A stretch of DNA of 64,000 nt. It comes from Rhodanobacter glycinis (GTDB lineage Bacteria; Pseudomonadota; Gammaproteobacteria; Xanthomonadales; Rhodanobacteraceae). This document shows positions 44,736-52,900 of the stretch, in pieces (positions within the stretch are counted from its first letter, which is position 1; every line of letters begins with the position of its first letter). Made by a program: the position numbers and the translations under genes. The stretch is from positions 30,629-94,628 of the forward strand of contig NZ_FOSR01000013.1 of assembly GCF_900114325.1 (NCBI RefSeq), given 5' to 3'. The notes under the pieces were generated by a model. That model was not told the origin of the DNA. It made no database searches and saw only the letters and a program-made list of their open reading frames with translations.

Positions 44736-44841
44736 TGTGGATAAGTCTGTGGGGAAAGTTGGCGGCCGTGCGGGGAATGCGGGGTAGCGGCCGCCTTGTC
44801 CACTTATTTCACGTAAAAAACATTTTCATATCAATTAGTTG
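44736..44841. promoter_or_regulatory. DnaA box plus IHF-consensus locus
   Basis: TGTGGATAA (44736-44744) is the exact complement of the consensus DnaA box TTATCCACA. Two-mismatch boxes are near 44750 (TGTGGGGAA) and 44796 (TTGTCCACT). An AT-rich run with an A-tract (44814-44820) leads into TATCAATTAGTTG (44829-44841), an exact match to the IHF consensus WATCAANNNNTTR. The stretch is unusually AT-rich for this genome. Either a DnaA/IHF-binding locus or the control region of the sRNA candidate downstream. Confidence 0.45.
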
Positions 44842-44974
44842 TGGTGTGAACATGATGTCTTCAGCAAGGCATGGGCTGTAAGTGGCGCAAGAGCGTCCGT
44901 GTGCATAAGTTTCAGCGGGTTGGGGCCGTCACCGATGTGCCTGCCGCATGTCACGAGGCGGTCATGTGGCGTTG

Positions 44975-45084
44975 CGACACTGGCCACGTATCCCCCGATC
45001 CCTCCCCGTCGGTGCGATACGGTGACGGCTGCACCCTCCCCCGGCAGCCACGGCGCGAACGCAAAGTTCGCGCCGTTTTTTTTT
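44975..45084 (+). ncRNA. Small RNA candidate with C-rich hairpin loops
   Basis: Three consecutive hairpins can be read on the plus strand. The first has outer stem CGTATC/GATACG (44987-44992, 45016-45021) and inner CCGA/TCGG around loop TCCCTCCCCG. The second has stem GGCTGC/GCAGCC (45027-45032, 45044-45049) with loop ACCCTCCCCCG. The third is an intrinsic terminator (45051-45084). C-rich loops of this kind pair with G-rich ribosome-binding sites; the layout recalls sX13 of Xanthomonas. No protein gene fits the stretch. The 5' end is not determined and no clear promoter is seen. Confidence 0.6.
45051..45084 (+). terminator. Strong intrinsic terminator
   Basis: CGGCGCGAAC (45051-45060), loop GCAAA, GTTCGCGCCG (45066-45075), then nine T residues (45076-45084). 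The 10-bp GC-rich stem with a T-run is a canonical Rho-independent terminator on the plus strand, with no plus-strand protein gene upstream for more than 3.6 kb. This supports an sRNA ending here. Confidence 0.85.
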
Positions 45085-45246
45085 CGGGTCTGGCGGCTTG
45101 GCGAGGTGAGCGGGTGTTCGCAGGGGACCGTGCCTGTCCTGCAGGAGCGCGTGCGTGCCCGCTGCGGTACATGACACTCGAACGGACCGGCGGACAGGTC
45201 CCCGCGACTCTGGAGTCATGCTTCACGGTTGCCGCAGGATCGACCC

Positions 45247-45918
45247 TCAGATCAGCCCGCGCGCGGCCATCGATACCGGTTCGCCGCTGCCGATCACCAG
45301 ATGGTCAAGCACGCGCACCCCGACCAGTTGCAGCGCCTCGCGCAATTCCCGGGTGATCGCCCGGTCGGCCTGGCTGGGTTCGGCCACGCCCGATGGATGG
45401 TTGTGGGCGAAAATCACCGCGCAGGCATTGTGCTGCAGGCAGGCGCGTACGACTTCGCGCGGATGCACGCTGGCGCCGTCGACGGTGCCGCGGAACAGTT
45501 CCTCGAAGGCCAGCACGCGGTGGCGGTTGTCCAGATAGAGGCAGCCGAAGACCTCATATGGCAGGTGGCGCAGGCGGGCGCGGAGGTAGTCGCCGCTGTC
45601 GCGCGGGTTGCCCAGGCTGGGGCGTTCAGCCAACTGTTCGGCGAGGCTGCGCCGGGCCAGTTCCAGCGCGGCGGCAATGCGGGCGCGCTTGGCCGGGCCC
45701 AGGCCCACGGCGCGCACGGAGTGGTCGGGTCGGCCGAGCAGGGCGCCCAGGCTGCCGGCGCCGGTCAACAATTCGCGGCCGAGCGCGATGGCATCCTTGC
45801 CGCGCACGCCGCTGCCCAGCAGCACGGCCAGCAGCTCGGCATCGGACAGCGTGGCACTGCCATGCGCCAGCAGTTTTTCGCGGGGGCGTTCGCCTTCGGG
45901 CCAGTCGCGGATACTCAT
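45247..45918 (-). CDS. radC: RadC/MPN-domain protein
   Basis: 223-aa RadC. An N-terminal helix-hairpin-helix-like region (ALLGRPDHSVRAVGLGPAKRARI) precedes a JAB/MPN metalloprotease-like domain with the metal motif HNHPSGVAEPSQAD. The cellular role of RadC is unsettled; it is no longer thought to be the radiation-repair factor its name implies. Start at MSIRDWPEGERPREKLL, a family-typical N-terminus. It is divergent from coaBC, an arrangement conserved across many proteobacteria. Confidence 0.93.
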   Translation of the reverse strand: MSIRDWPEGERPREKLLAHGSATLSDAELLAVLLGSGVRGKDAIALGRELLTGAGSLGALLGRPDHSVRAVGLGPAKRARIAAALELARRSLAEQLAERPSLGNPRDSGDYLRARLRHLPYEVFGCLYLDNRHRVLAFEELFRGTVDGASVHPREVVRACLQHNACAVIFAHNHPSGVAEPSQADRAITRELREALQLVGVRVLDHLVIGSGEPVSMAARGLI

Positions 45919-46014
45919 GCCGGCAGCATGCCCGCCGGGGTGCCGACGCGGCAGCGGCAGCGGGGCATGAATCCGGTAAGCTAACCGTCTGCCCGGATGT
46001 CAGAACTTACGTAC

Positions 46015-47220
46015 ATGAGTCTTGCCCAACGCCGCATTCTGCTGGGAGTGTCGGGCGGCATTGCCGCCTACAAGTCCTGTGAACTGGTCCGCCGCCTGCG
46101 CGATCTCGATGCCGAGGTGCGCGTGGTGATGACCGAAAGCGCCACCCACTTCGTCGGCCCCGCCACGTTCCAGGCGCTGTCCGGCCAAAGCGTGCGCACC
46201 AGCCTGTGGGATGAACAGGCCGAAGCCGCGATGGGACACATCGAGCTGGCACGCTGGGCCGAACGCATCCTGATCGCGCCGGCCAGCGCCGACGTGATCG
46301 CCCGGTTGGCCCACGGCCACGCCGACGACCTGCTCAGCACGCTGTGCCTGGCCAGCGCCGCCCCGTTGTACCTGGCGCCGGCGATGAACCAGCAGATGTG
46401 GGCACATGCCGCGGTGCAGGCCAATCTCGCCACGTTGCGTGCGCGCGGCGTGCAGGTGCTGGGTCCGGCTGCGGGCGAACAGGCCTGCGGTGACGTGGGC
46501 TCCGGCCGCATGCTGGAGCCGCATGAGTTGCGCGACGCGCTGCTCGCCTCGTTCGGCGACGGCGCGCTGGCGAGGCTGAACGTGGTGGTCAGCGCCGGTC
46601 CCACCTTCGAGGACATCGACCCGGTGCGTTTCATCGGCAACCGCAGCTCCGGCAAGATGGGTTTTGCCGTGGCCGCCGCCGCCGCGCAGGCCGGTGCCCG
46701 GGTGACCCTGGTGGCCGGGCCGGTGAGTCTGGCCGCGCCGGCAGGTATCGCGCGGCGCATCGACGTGCGCAGTGCCGCGCAGATGCAGGCGGCCGTGCTG
46801 GATGCCTGCGCGCAGGCGGACATCTACATCGCTGCCGCCGCCGTGGGCGACTACCGTCCGGCGGAAGTCGCCGAGCGCAAGCTGAAGAAGCAGGCCGGTG
46901 CCGATATGGTGCTGAAGCTGGCGGAGAACCCCGACATTCTCGCCAGCCTGTCGGCGCAACCGACGCATCCGTTCCTGGTCGGTTTTGCCGCCGAGACCCA
47001 TGAAGTGGCGAACTATGCGCGCGGCAAATTGCAGCGCAAGGGGCTGGACATGATCGCCGCCAATCGCGTCGGCGAAGGCATGGGTTTCGAGACCGCGGAC
47101 AACGCACTCACCCTGTACTGGGCCGATGGCGAAGTGGAGCTGCCGCGCACCGACAAGGCCGCGCTGGCGCGCCAGTTGATTGCGCACGTGGCCGAACGTT
47201 ACAAGACGGCACGCGCATGA
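46015..47220 (+). CDS. coaBC: Bifunctional phosphopantothenoylcysteine synthetase/decarboxylase
   Basis: 401-aa Dfp protein. The N-terminal CoaC flavoprotein domain has [10 protein letters not shown], His in GHIELARWA and the substrate-clamp PAMNQQMW. The C-terminal CoaB ligase domain has [24 protein letters not shown] and the AAAVGDYRP loop. It makes 4'-phosphopantetheine from phosphopantothenate and cysteine for CoA. An ATG at 45997 would add six residues; 46015 matches the family start ([11 protein letters not shown]). Its stop overlaps the dut ATG by 4 nt. Confidence 0.94.
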   Translation: MSLAQRRILLGVSGGIAAYKSCELVRRLRDLDAEVRVVMTESATHFVGPATFQALSGQSVRTSLWDEQAEAAMGHIELARWAERILIAPASADVIARLAHGHADDLLSTLCLASAAPLYLAPAMNQQMWAHAAVQANLATLRARGVQVLGPAAGEQACGDVGSGRMLEPHELRDALLASFGDGALARLNVVVSAGPTFEDIDPVRFIGNRSSGKMGFAVAAAAAQAGARVTLVAGPVSLAAPAGIARRIDVRSAAQMQAAVLDACAQADIYIAAAAVGDYRPAEVAERKLKKQAGADMVLKLAENPDILASLSAQPTHPFLVGFAAETHEVANYARGKLQRKGLDMIAANRVGEGMGFETADNALTLYWADGEVELPRTDKAALARQLIAHVAERYKTARA

Positions 47221-47672
47221 TCGACGTCGAGCTGAAGATCCTCGACCCGCGTCTGGGCGACAGCATTCCGCTGCCCGAGGCGGCGACGGCCGGCAGCGCC
47301 GGGATGGACCTGCGCGCGGCGATCGACGAGCCGCTCACCCTGCAGCCGGGCGACAGCATGCTGCTGCCCAGCGGCATCGCCATCCATATCGGCGACCCGG
47401 GCTGGTGCGCATTGATCGTTCCGCGTTCGGGCCTGGGTCACAAACATGGCGTGGTCATGGGCAACCTGGTCGGGGTGATCGATGCCGATTATCAGGGCCC
47501 GCTGATGATTTCCTGCTGGAACCGCAGCACCCGGCCGTACACCATCGCGGTGGGCGAGCGTGTGGCCCAGTTGTTGCTGGTGCCGGTGGCGCAGGCGCGG
47601 CTGAAACCAGTGACGGAGTTCACGCCCTCGGCGCGTGGTGAAGGCGGTTTCGGTTCCACCGGGCGACACTGA
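47217..47672 (+). CDS. dut: dUTP diphosphatase
   Basis: 151-aa trimeric dUTPase with the five motifs: [25 protein letters not shown], the [10 protein letters not shown] strand and the C-terminal P-loop-like arm [12 protein letters not shown]. It hydrolyses dUTP to dUMP and keeps uracil out of DNA. It is translationally coupled to coaBC (4-nt overlap) and lies 36 nt before the phosphomannomutase gene; the coaBC-dut-algC order is conserved in Pseudomonas and xanthomonads. Confidence 0.96.
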   Translation: MIDVELKILDPRLGDSIPLPEAATAGSAGMDLRAAIDEPLTLQPGDSMLLPSGIAIHIGDPGWCALIVPRSGLGHKHGVVMGNLVGVIDADYQGPLMISCWNRSTRPYTIAVGERVAQLLLVPVAQARLKPVTEFTPSARGEGGFGSTGRH

Positions 47673-47708
47673 TGGTTTGCAGCTGAATCAACCTGCGGGG
47701 GACAGGGC

Positions 47709-50030
47709 ATGGCGATGAATTTCGCGCGATCGCGACGATCGATTCCGGACTGGCGCAGCCTGCTGCCGCTGGCCGGCGCCACGCTGCTGCTGATCGGCGG
47801 CCTGTTCTGCGCATGGCAGACCTGGCTGATTGCCGACCAGGGGCGTTCGCTGGCGCAGGTGCATCATGCGCAGGACCTGGCGGTCACCGCGGTGGCCAGC
47901 GCCATCGACCGCGAGCGCACCGAGGTGGCCAAGGTATTGGCCGGCGCCGATCCTGCCGTGGTGCAGAACAATCCGGCGCAGGCCGCGGCATCGCTGCGCC
48001 AGGGTTTGCCACAGGTGCAACAGCTGGAGCTCTACAGCGGCAGCCTCAACGAAGTGCTGCATGCCAATTACCGCCAGTTCGGTTACGCCAAGGCGGCGCA
48101 ACTGATGGCGGCGCAGGATGCCGATGGCGTGCCGCCGATGCAGACGGTGTTCCATGGCTCGAACGAGCGGCGCATGAGCCTGGTCATGCCGCTGGGGCCG
48201 GCGCAGCAACCGCTGGCCTGGGCCTGGATCGAGCTGCCGTTTGCGCCGCTGCGGCAGGCGTTCGAGGCGGTGCCGGTGCCCAGTGGGCGACTCGTGTTGC
48301 AGCAGGATACCGACGGTGGTGCGTTGCAATTGCTGTCCAAGGGCGCACGTGCGGGCGAGCTGGAGGCCATGGCCAAACCCGTCCCCGGCAGCACGCTGGG
48401 CGTGGCAGTGGCGAAACCCGGCGCCTACGTCGTGTTGCCGGACTCGTTGCTGCTGGCGGCGCTGCTCACCCTGCTGGGGCTGGGCGGCGGCGTGTATTTG
48501 TTGTGGTGGCGCGCACGCGCGTCGCGTGAAATGCCGATCGAGGAAATTGAAGTGCCTGAACAGACAGACGAGCCGCCGATGATGGCTCGGCCGGACCCCC
48601 GCCCGAATGCGTCCAAGCCGGCGGCAAAACCACCCGTTATCAGCCCGGCCGAAGTCGATCCGAGCATCTTCCGCGCCTACGACGTGCGCGGCGTGGTCGG
48701 CAAGACGCTGACGGCGGAAGTGGCCAAGGCGCTGGGCCAGTCGATCGGCATGGTGATGCGCGAAAAGGGCTTGCGTGAAATCGTGGTGGGCCGCGATGGT
48801 CGTCTGTCCGGGCCCGAATTGGCCGGCGCGCTGGGTGATGGTTTGCGCGCGGCCGGCATCGACGTGATCGACATCGGCGCCGCGCCGACCCCGGTGGTCT
48901 ATTTCGCCGCCTATCGCTTCAATACCGGCAGTTGTGTCGCGGTGACCGGCAGCCACAACCCGCCCGACTACAACGGCTTCAAGATCGTGATCGGCGGCGA
49001 GACGCTGGCCGAGGACGCGATCCAGGATCTGTACCGCCGCATCGCCAGTGGCGCGCTGGACAACGACGGCCTGGGCGGCTTGCGCCATGTCGACGTGGTG
49101 CCTGACTACATCGAGCGGATTGCATCGGACGTGCAGACCGAGCGTCAGCTCAGCGTGGTGATGGATTGCGGCAACGGCATTCCCGGTGCGGTGGCGCCGC
49201 AGGTATTCGAGAGCATCGGCTGCAAGGTGCTGCCGCTGTATTGCGAGGTGGACGGCAACTTCCCGAACCACCATCCCGATCCGTCCGACCCGCACAACCT
49301 GGAAGACCTGATCCTGGCGGTGAAGCAGACCGGTGCGGACCTTGGCGTGGCCTTCGATGGCGACGGCGACCGCCTCGGCGTGGTCACCAAGGCCGGCGAG
49401 ATCATCTATCCCGACCGCCTGCTGATGCTGTTCGCGCGAGACGTGCTGTCACGCCAGCCCGGCGCCACCATCATCTATGACGTGAAGTGCACCGGCCATC
49501 TGAAGGGACAGGTGCTCGACGCCGGCGGCAGCCCGCTGATGTGGCGCACCGGCCATTCGCTGATCAAGGCGAAGATGCGCGAGACCGGCGCCGAGCTGGC
49601 CGGCGAGATGAGCGGCCATTTCTTCTTCAAGGAGCGCTGGTTCGGTTTCGACGACGGCATCTACGCCGGCGCGCGGTTGATGGAAATCCTCGCCGGCGAT
49701 CTGGAAGATCGCACGCCCGAAGATATCTTCGCCACCTTGCCCAAAGGTGTCTCGACACCGGAGCTGAAGATCGAGCTGGCCGAGGGCGAGCACTACCGCT
49801 TCATGGAGAAGTTCAAGGCGCAGGCCACGTTCGGCGAGGCCACCCTGGTGACCATCGACGGCGTGCGCGCGGACTGGCCGGATGGCTGGGGTCTGGTGCG
49901 GGCCTCCAACACCACACCGGTGCTGGTGCTGCGCTTCGACGCGGACAGCGAGGCGGCGCTCAAGCGCATCCAGCAGGTATTCCGCACGCAGTTGCTGGCG
50001 GTCGATCCGGAGTTGAAGCTGCCGTTCTGA
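47709..50030 (+). CDS. algC: Phosphomannomutase/phosphoglucomutase with membrane-anchored N-terminal extension
   Basis: 773-aa protein. The C-terminal about 455 residues are an alpha-D-phosphohexomutase: phosphoserine Ser415 in TGSHNPP, Mg loop Asp550/552/554 in DGDGDR, sugar loop GEMSGHFFF and phosphate loop RASNTTPVLVLRF. It interconverts Man-6-P/Man-1-P and Glc-6-P/Glc-1-P for LPS and exopolysaccharide. The first about 275 residues hold one membrane helix at 19-38 and another at about 239-260 around a periplasmic sensor-like segment, then a Pro-rich linker. Long versions of AlgC with such an extension occur in pseudomonads. Confidence 0.92.
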   Translation: MAMNFARSRRSIPDWRSLLPLAGATLLLIGGLFCAWQTWLIADQGRSLAQVHHAQDLAVTAVASAIDRERTEVAKVLAGADPAVVQNNPAQAAASLRQGLPQVQQLELYSGSLNEVLHANYRQFGYAKAAQLMAAQDADGVPPMQTVFHGSNERRMSLVMPLGPAQQPLAWAWIELPFAPLRQAFEAVPVPSGRLVLQQDTDGGALQLLSKGARAGELEAMAKPVPGSTLGVAVAKPGAYVVLPDSLLLAALLTLLGLGGGVYLLWWRARASREMPIEEIEVPEQTDEPPMMARPDPRPNASKPAAKPPVISPAEVDPSIFRAYDVRGVVGKTLTAEVAKALGQSIGMVMREKGLREIVVGRDGRLSGPELAGALGDGLRAAGIDVIDIGAAPTPVVYFAAYRFNTGSCVAVTGSHNPPDYNGFKIVIGGETLAEDAIQDLYRRIASGALDNDGLGGLRHVDVVPDYIERIASDVQTERQLSVVMDCGNGIPGAVAPQVFESIGCKVLPLYCEVDGNFPNHHPDPSDPHNLEDLILAVKQTGADLGVAFDGDGDRLGVVTKAGEIIYPDRLLMLFARDVLSRQPGATIIYDVKCTGHLKGQVLDAGGSPLMWRTGHSLIKAKMRETGAELAGEMSGHFFFKERWFGFDDGIYAGARLMEILAGDLEDRTPEDIFATLPKGVSTPELKIELAEGEHYRFMEKFKAQATFGEATLVTIDGVRADWPDGWGLVRASNTTPVLVLRFDADSEAALKRIQQVFRTQLLAVDPELKLPF

Positions 50031-50131
50031 TCGCGTCTGATTCATGACTTCCCGGCGCGCCATGGCCGGGAGATCATCAGTTGGATTGCGGCAGCTGGGT
50101 GATGGCCCGGGCGAAGCCGGCCATCACGCGC

Positions 50132-50785
50132 TCAATAGCCGCGTTCTTCCTTTTCCTTGGCCTTCAGCGCGCGGAAGTGCAACAACTGCTGCGCCTGCTG
50201 CTGCACCAAGGCAGCGCGGTCGCTCTGCTGACGGGCCAGCGTGGCGCGCTGGCCGGCGACGATGTCGCGCTGCTTGGCGATACTGTCGGTGAGGAACTTC
50301 GGCACCGGCTTCTTGTTGTTCTCGATGTCGGCGGCGCGAGCGAGCAGGTCGGTCAGCGCCTTTTCCTGGCTGTGCAGATTGATCTTGGTGGTGCCGATCT
50401 GCTGGTCGAGGCTGCTCAGCGTCTGCTGCTGCATGCTCTTGTAGGCAGTCTCGTCGGGGTAGGTATTGAGCAATTGTAGGTCGTCGCGCTTCTGCTGCTG
50501 GGCAATACGTTGCTGCTCGGCCTGTTGCGCGGCGAGTTTTTGTGCGGCGGCGCGCTCTTGCGGCGTCAGCTGCTTGTGCACGCGCTGCACCACCATGCCC
50601 TGGTTGTTCAGCACTTCGTAGCCGGACTTGATCGCGCTGTCGGTGAGGCTGTCGCTGAAGTGCGGCAAGCCCTTGGCATCCACCCAGCGATAGCGGATGC
50701 CGCCGGCACCGGTGGTGTGCTGCGCTTGTACCGACAGGCTGAAGGCCAGTGTCGCGAGTGCGATGACAAAAACGTGTTTGTGCAT
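50132..50785 (-). CDS. DUF4124 domain protein with C-terminal coiled coil
   Basis: 217-aa exported protein. Signal peptide residues 1-22 (ends VQAQ), then a DUF4124 domain (about 28-60: IRYRWVDAKGLPHFSDSLT), followed by a long Gln/Ala-rich coiled coil (about 75-217). DUF4124 proteins are periplasmic and of unknown function, usually starting with a Y-R-W-x-D-x-x-G pattern as here. Start at MHKHVFVIALATLAF. Convergent with algC. Confidence 0.85.
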   Translation of the reverse strand: MHKHVFVIALATLAFSLSVQAQHTTGAGGIRYRWVDAKGLPHFSDSLTDSAIKSGYEVLNNQGMVVQRVHKQLTPQERAAAQKLAAQQAEQQRIAQQQKRDDLQLLNTYPDETAYKSMQQQTLSSLDQQIGTTKINLHSQEKALTDLLARAADIENNKKPVPKFLTDSIAKQRDIVAGQRATLARQQSDRAALVQQQAQQLLHFRALKAKEKEERGY

Positions 50786-50876
50786 GAATCTCCCCCTTGC
50801 CGCCGCAGTATAGCCGGCGGCCGGTATCGGCATGGGAAGCCGGTCACGCCGCGAGGGTTTGGCCTTGGAGAACCGC

Positions 50877-51524
50877 TCAGGCCTGCACACCGTAGCGTTC
50901 GCGATAGGCTTGCAGGCGCGCGTGTTCGCCGGCCAGTTCGGGGCGTTCGCCGGCGTAGGCAAGCACGTCGGCGAGGCTGGTGATGGCGATCACCGGGATG
51001 CCGTAGTCGCGGGTCACTTCCTGTGCGGCGGACAGCTCGCCCTGGCCGCGTTCCTGCCGGTCCAGCGCAATCAGCACACCGGCCGGTTCGGCGCCCTGCG
51101 CGCGGATCAGCGCCAGCGACTCGCGCACGGCGGTGCCGGCGGTCATCACGTCGTCGACGATCAGCACCCGACCCTTGAGCGGCGCACCGACCAGCACGCC
51201 ACCCTCGCCGTGGTCCTTGGCTTCCTTGCGGTTGTAGGCCCATGGCAGGTCGCGGTCGTGGTTGTCGGCCAGTGCGATGGCGGTGGCGGCGGCCAGCGCG
51301 ATGCCCTTGTAGGCCGGGCCGAACAGCATGTCGACCTCGATTCCGGCCTTTGTCACCGCTGCGGCGTAAGCGCGGCCGAGTCGGCCCAGTGCGGCGCCGG
51401 AATCGATCCGGCCCATGTTGAAGAAGTACGGGCTCTGGCGGCCGGATTTCAGGGTGAACTCACCGAAGCGCAGCACCTCGCGCTGCAAGGTGAGTTCGAT
51501 GAAATCGCGCTGGTAATCGTGCAT
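50877..51524 (-). CDS. pyrE: Orotate phosphoribosyltransferase
   Basis: 215-aa PRTase. The PRPP loop is [17 protein letters not shown]; the orotate-site region is [12 protein letters not shown] and the catalytic flexible loop is [11 protein letters not shown]. It converts orotate and PRPP to orotidine 5'-phosphate in pyrimidine synthesis. Start at [18 protein letters not shown]. It stands 75 nt downstream of a GNAT gene on the same strand and close to xth, a neighbourhood conserved across gammaproteobacteria. Confidence 0.95.
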   Translation of the reverse strand: MHDYQRDFIELTLQREVLRFGEFTLKSGRQSPYFFNMGRIDSGAALGRLGRAYAAAVTKAGIEVDMLFGPAYKGIALAAATAIALADNHDRDLPWAYNRKEAKDHGEGGVLVGAPLKGRVLIVDDVMTAGTAVRESLALIRAQGAEPAGVLIALDRQERGQGELSAAQEVTRDYGIPVIAITSLADVLAYAGERPELAGEHARLQAYRERYGVQA

Positions 51525-51599
51525 GGAGACTCTCGCTGGTCGGTATCGAAGGGGCCATGGGCCGGCCAAGTCGGAATCCGTGAAACGGTCGGCTTCCGG

Positions 51600-52094
51600 T
51601 CAGCGCAGCGAACGCCACAGCAACAGCTGCGGCCCGGCGCGGCCGCCATGGTACAACCGACCGCTGTCGACGAAGCCGGCGCGCAGGTACAGCGCCACCG
51701 CCGTGGTGTTGCTGCGGTCCACCGTGAGTACCAGCCGGGATGCCTCGGGGCGGCGATGGCCGAGGTCATCGAGCAGGGCCGCCAGCGCACGGGTGCCCAG
51801 GCCCTGGCCTTGGCGCGTTGCATCGATCTGGAACGAGCGCAGGCCCAGCGCATCGCTTTCGCTGTCGTTCCCGGTCAGCGTGCGTGCGCTGGTTTCGATG
51901 CGGTAATAGCCCACCACCGCCTCGCCTTGCAGGATCGCCATCGGCGTGCTGCCGGGACAGCGTTCGGCGTCTGGCAGGGTGATCTCCGGCGGGCTGACGA
52001 AATCGTCCTGCGCGGGCTTCACGTGCAGGGCCAGTACGGCCTCGCGCAAGTCGGGCGTGACCGGGCAGACGCGGATGGCTGGGGATGCAGGCAT
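51600..52094 (-). CDS. GNAT-family N-acetyltransferase
   Basis: 164-aa acetyltransferase. Core motif A is IDATRQGQGLGTRALAALL (acetyl-CoA loop Q-G-Q-G-L-G) and motif B is VDRSNTTAVALYLRAGFVDSG. The substrate is not readable; the Asn/Thr-rich late motif resembles small-molecule or antibiotic-like GNATs. Start MPASPAIRVCPVTPDLREAV. It is divergent from xth with 35 bp between them and upstream of pyrE. Confidence 0.85.
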   Translation of the reverse strand: MPASPAIRVCPVTPDLREAVLALHVKPAQDDFVSPPEITLPDAERCPGSTPMAILQGEAVVGYYRIETSARTLTGNDSESDALGLRSFQIDATRQGQGLGTRALAALLDDLGHRRPEASRLVLTVDRSNTTAVALYLRAGFVDSGRLYHGGRAGPQLLLWRSLR

Positions 52095-52129
52095 GGTTGT
52101 TATGATGCCCCATCGCTTCGGGAGTACGT

Positions 52130-52900
52130 ATGCGCATCATCAGCTTGAACGCCAATGGCATCCGCTCGGCCGCGACCAAGGGCGTGTTCGACTGGTTCGG
52201 CCGGCAGGGCGCGGACGTGGTCTGCCTGCAGGAGACCAAGGCGCAGGAAGACCAGTTGTCCGATCCGATGTTTCGCCCCGATGGCCATCATTGCTTCTAC
52301 CGCGATGCGACCAGCAAGAAGGGCTATTCGGGCGTGGCGATCTACGCCAAACGCGAGCCGGACCAGGTGCTCACCGAGCTGGGCTGGGATGAGTTCGACA
52401 ACGAGGGCCGCTACATCGAGGCGCGCTTCGGCAAGCTGAGCGTGGTGTCGCTGTATTTTCCCTCCGGTTCCTCCGGCGACGAGCGCCAGCAGTTCAAGTT
52501 CCGTGCGATGGAATGGATCGCGCCGGTCTTCGAAAAGTGGCGGAAAAGCGGCCGCGACTACGTGATCTGCGGTGACTGGAACATCGTGCGCAGCGAGAAG
52601 GACATCAAGAACTGGAAGTCCAACCAGAAGAACTCCGGCTGCCTGCCGGAGGAGCGCGCGTGGTTCAACGGGATGATCGACGGGCGCGGCTGGGTGGACA
52701 GCTACCGCACGCTGCATCCCGAGGGCGAGGACTACACGTGGTGGTCCAATCGCGGCCGTGCGCGCGAGAACAACGTGGGTTGGCGCCTCGACTACCAGAT
52801 CTGCACACCATCGCTGCGCGAGCGACTGAAAGCCTGCTCGATCTACCGCGACGAACGCTTCTCCGACCATGCGCCGTACACGGTCGATTATGTCGACTGA
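52130..52900 (+). CDS. xth: Exodeoxyribonuclease III-type AP endonuclease
   Basis: 256-aa EEP-fold nuclease. N-terminal RIISLNANGIRSA (metal-site Asn), Glu in LQETKAQ, catalytic Asp in CGDWNIV and C-terminal SDHAPYTVDY (His base). LDYQI positions the last Asp. It cleaves DNA at abasic sites and has 3' exonuclease and phosphatase activity in base-excision repair. The ampG-like gene starts 11 nt inside its 3' end, so they are coupled. Confidence 0.94.
   Translation: MRIISLNANGIRSAATKGVFDWFGRQGADVVCLQETKAQEDQLSDPMFRPDGHHCFYRDATSKKGYSGVAIYAKREPDQVLTELGWDEFDNEGRYIEARFGKLSVVSLYFPSGSSGDERQQFKFRAMEWIAPVFEKWRKSGRDYVICGDWNIVRSEKDIKNWKSNQKNSGCLPEERAWFNGMIDGRGWVDSYRTLHPEGEDYTWWSNRGRARENNVGWRLDYQICTPSLRERLKACSIYRDERFSDHAPYTVDYVD

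Noticed and set aside
44736..44841. Chromosomal replication origin
   Set aside because: Only one exact DnaA box and no dnaA, dnaN, gyrB or rnpA neighbours; reported instead as a possible DnaA/IHF locus.
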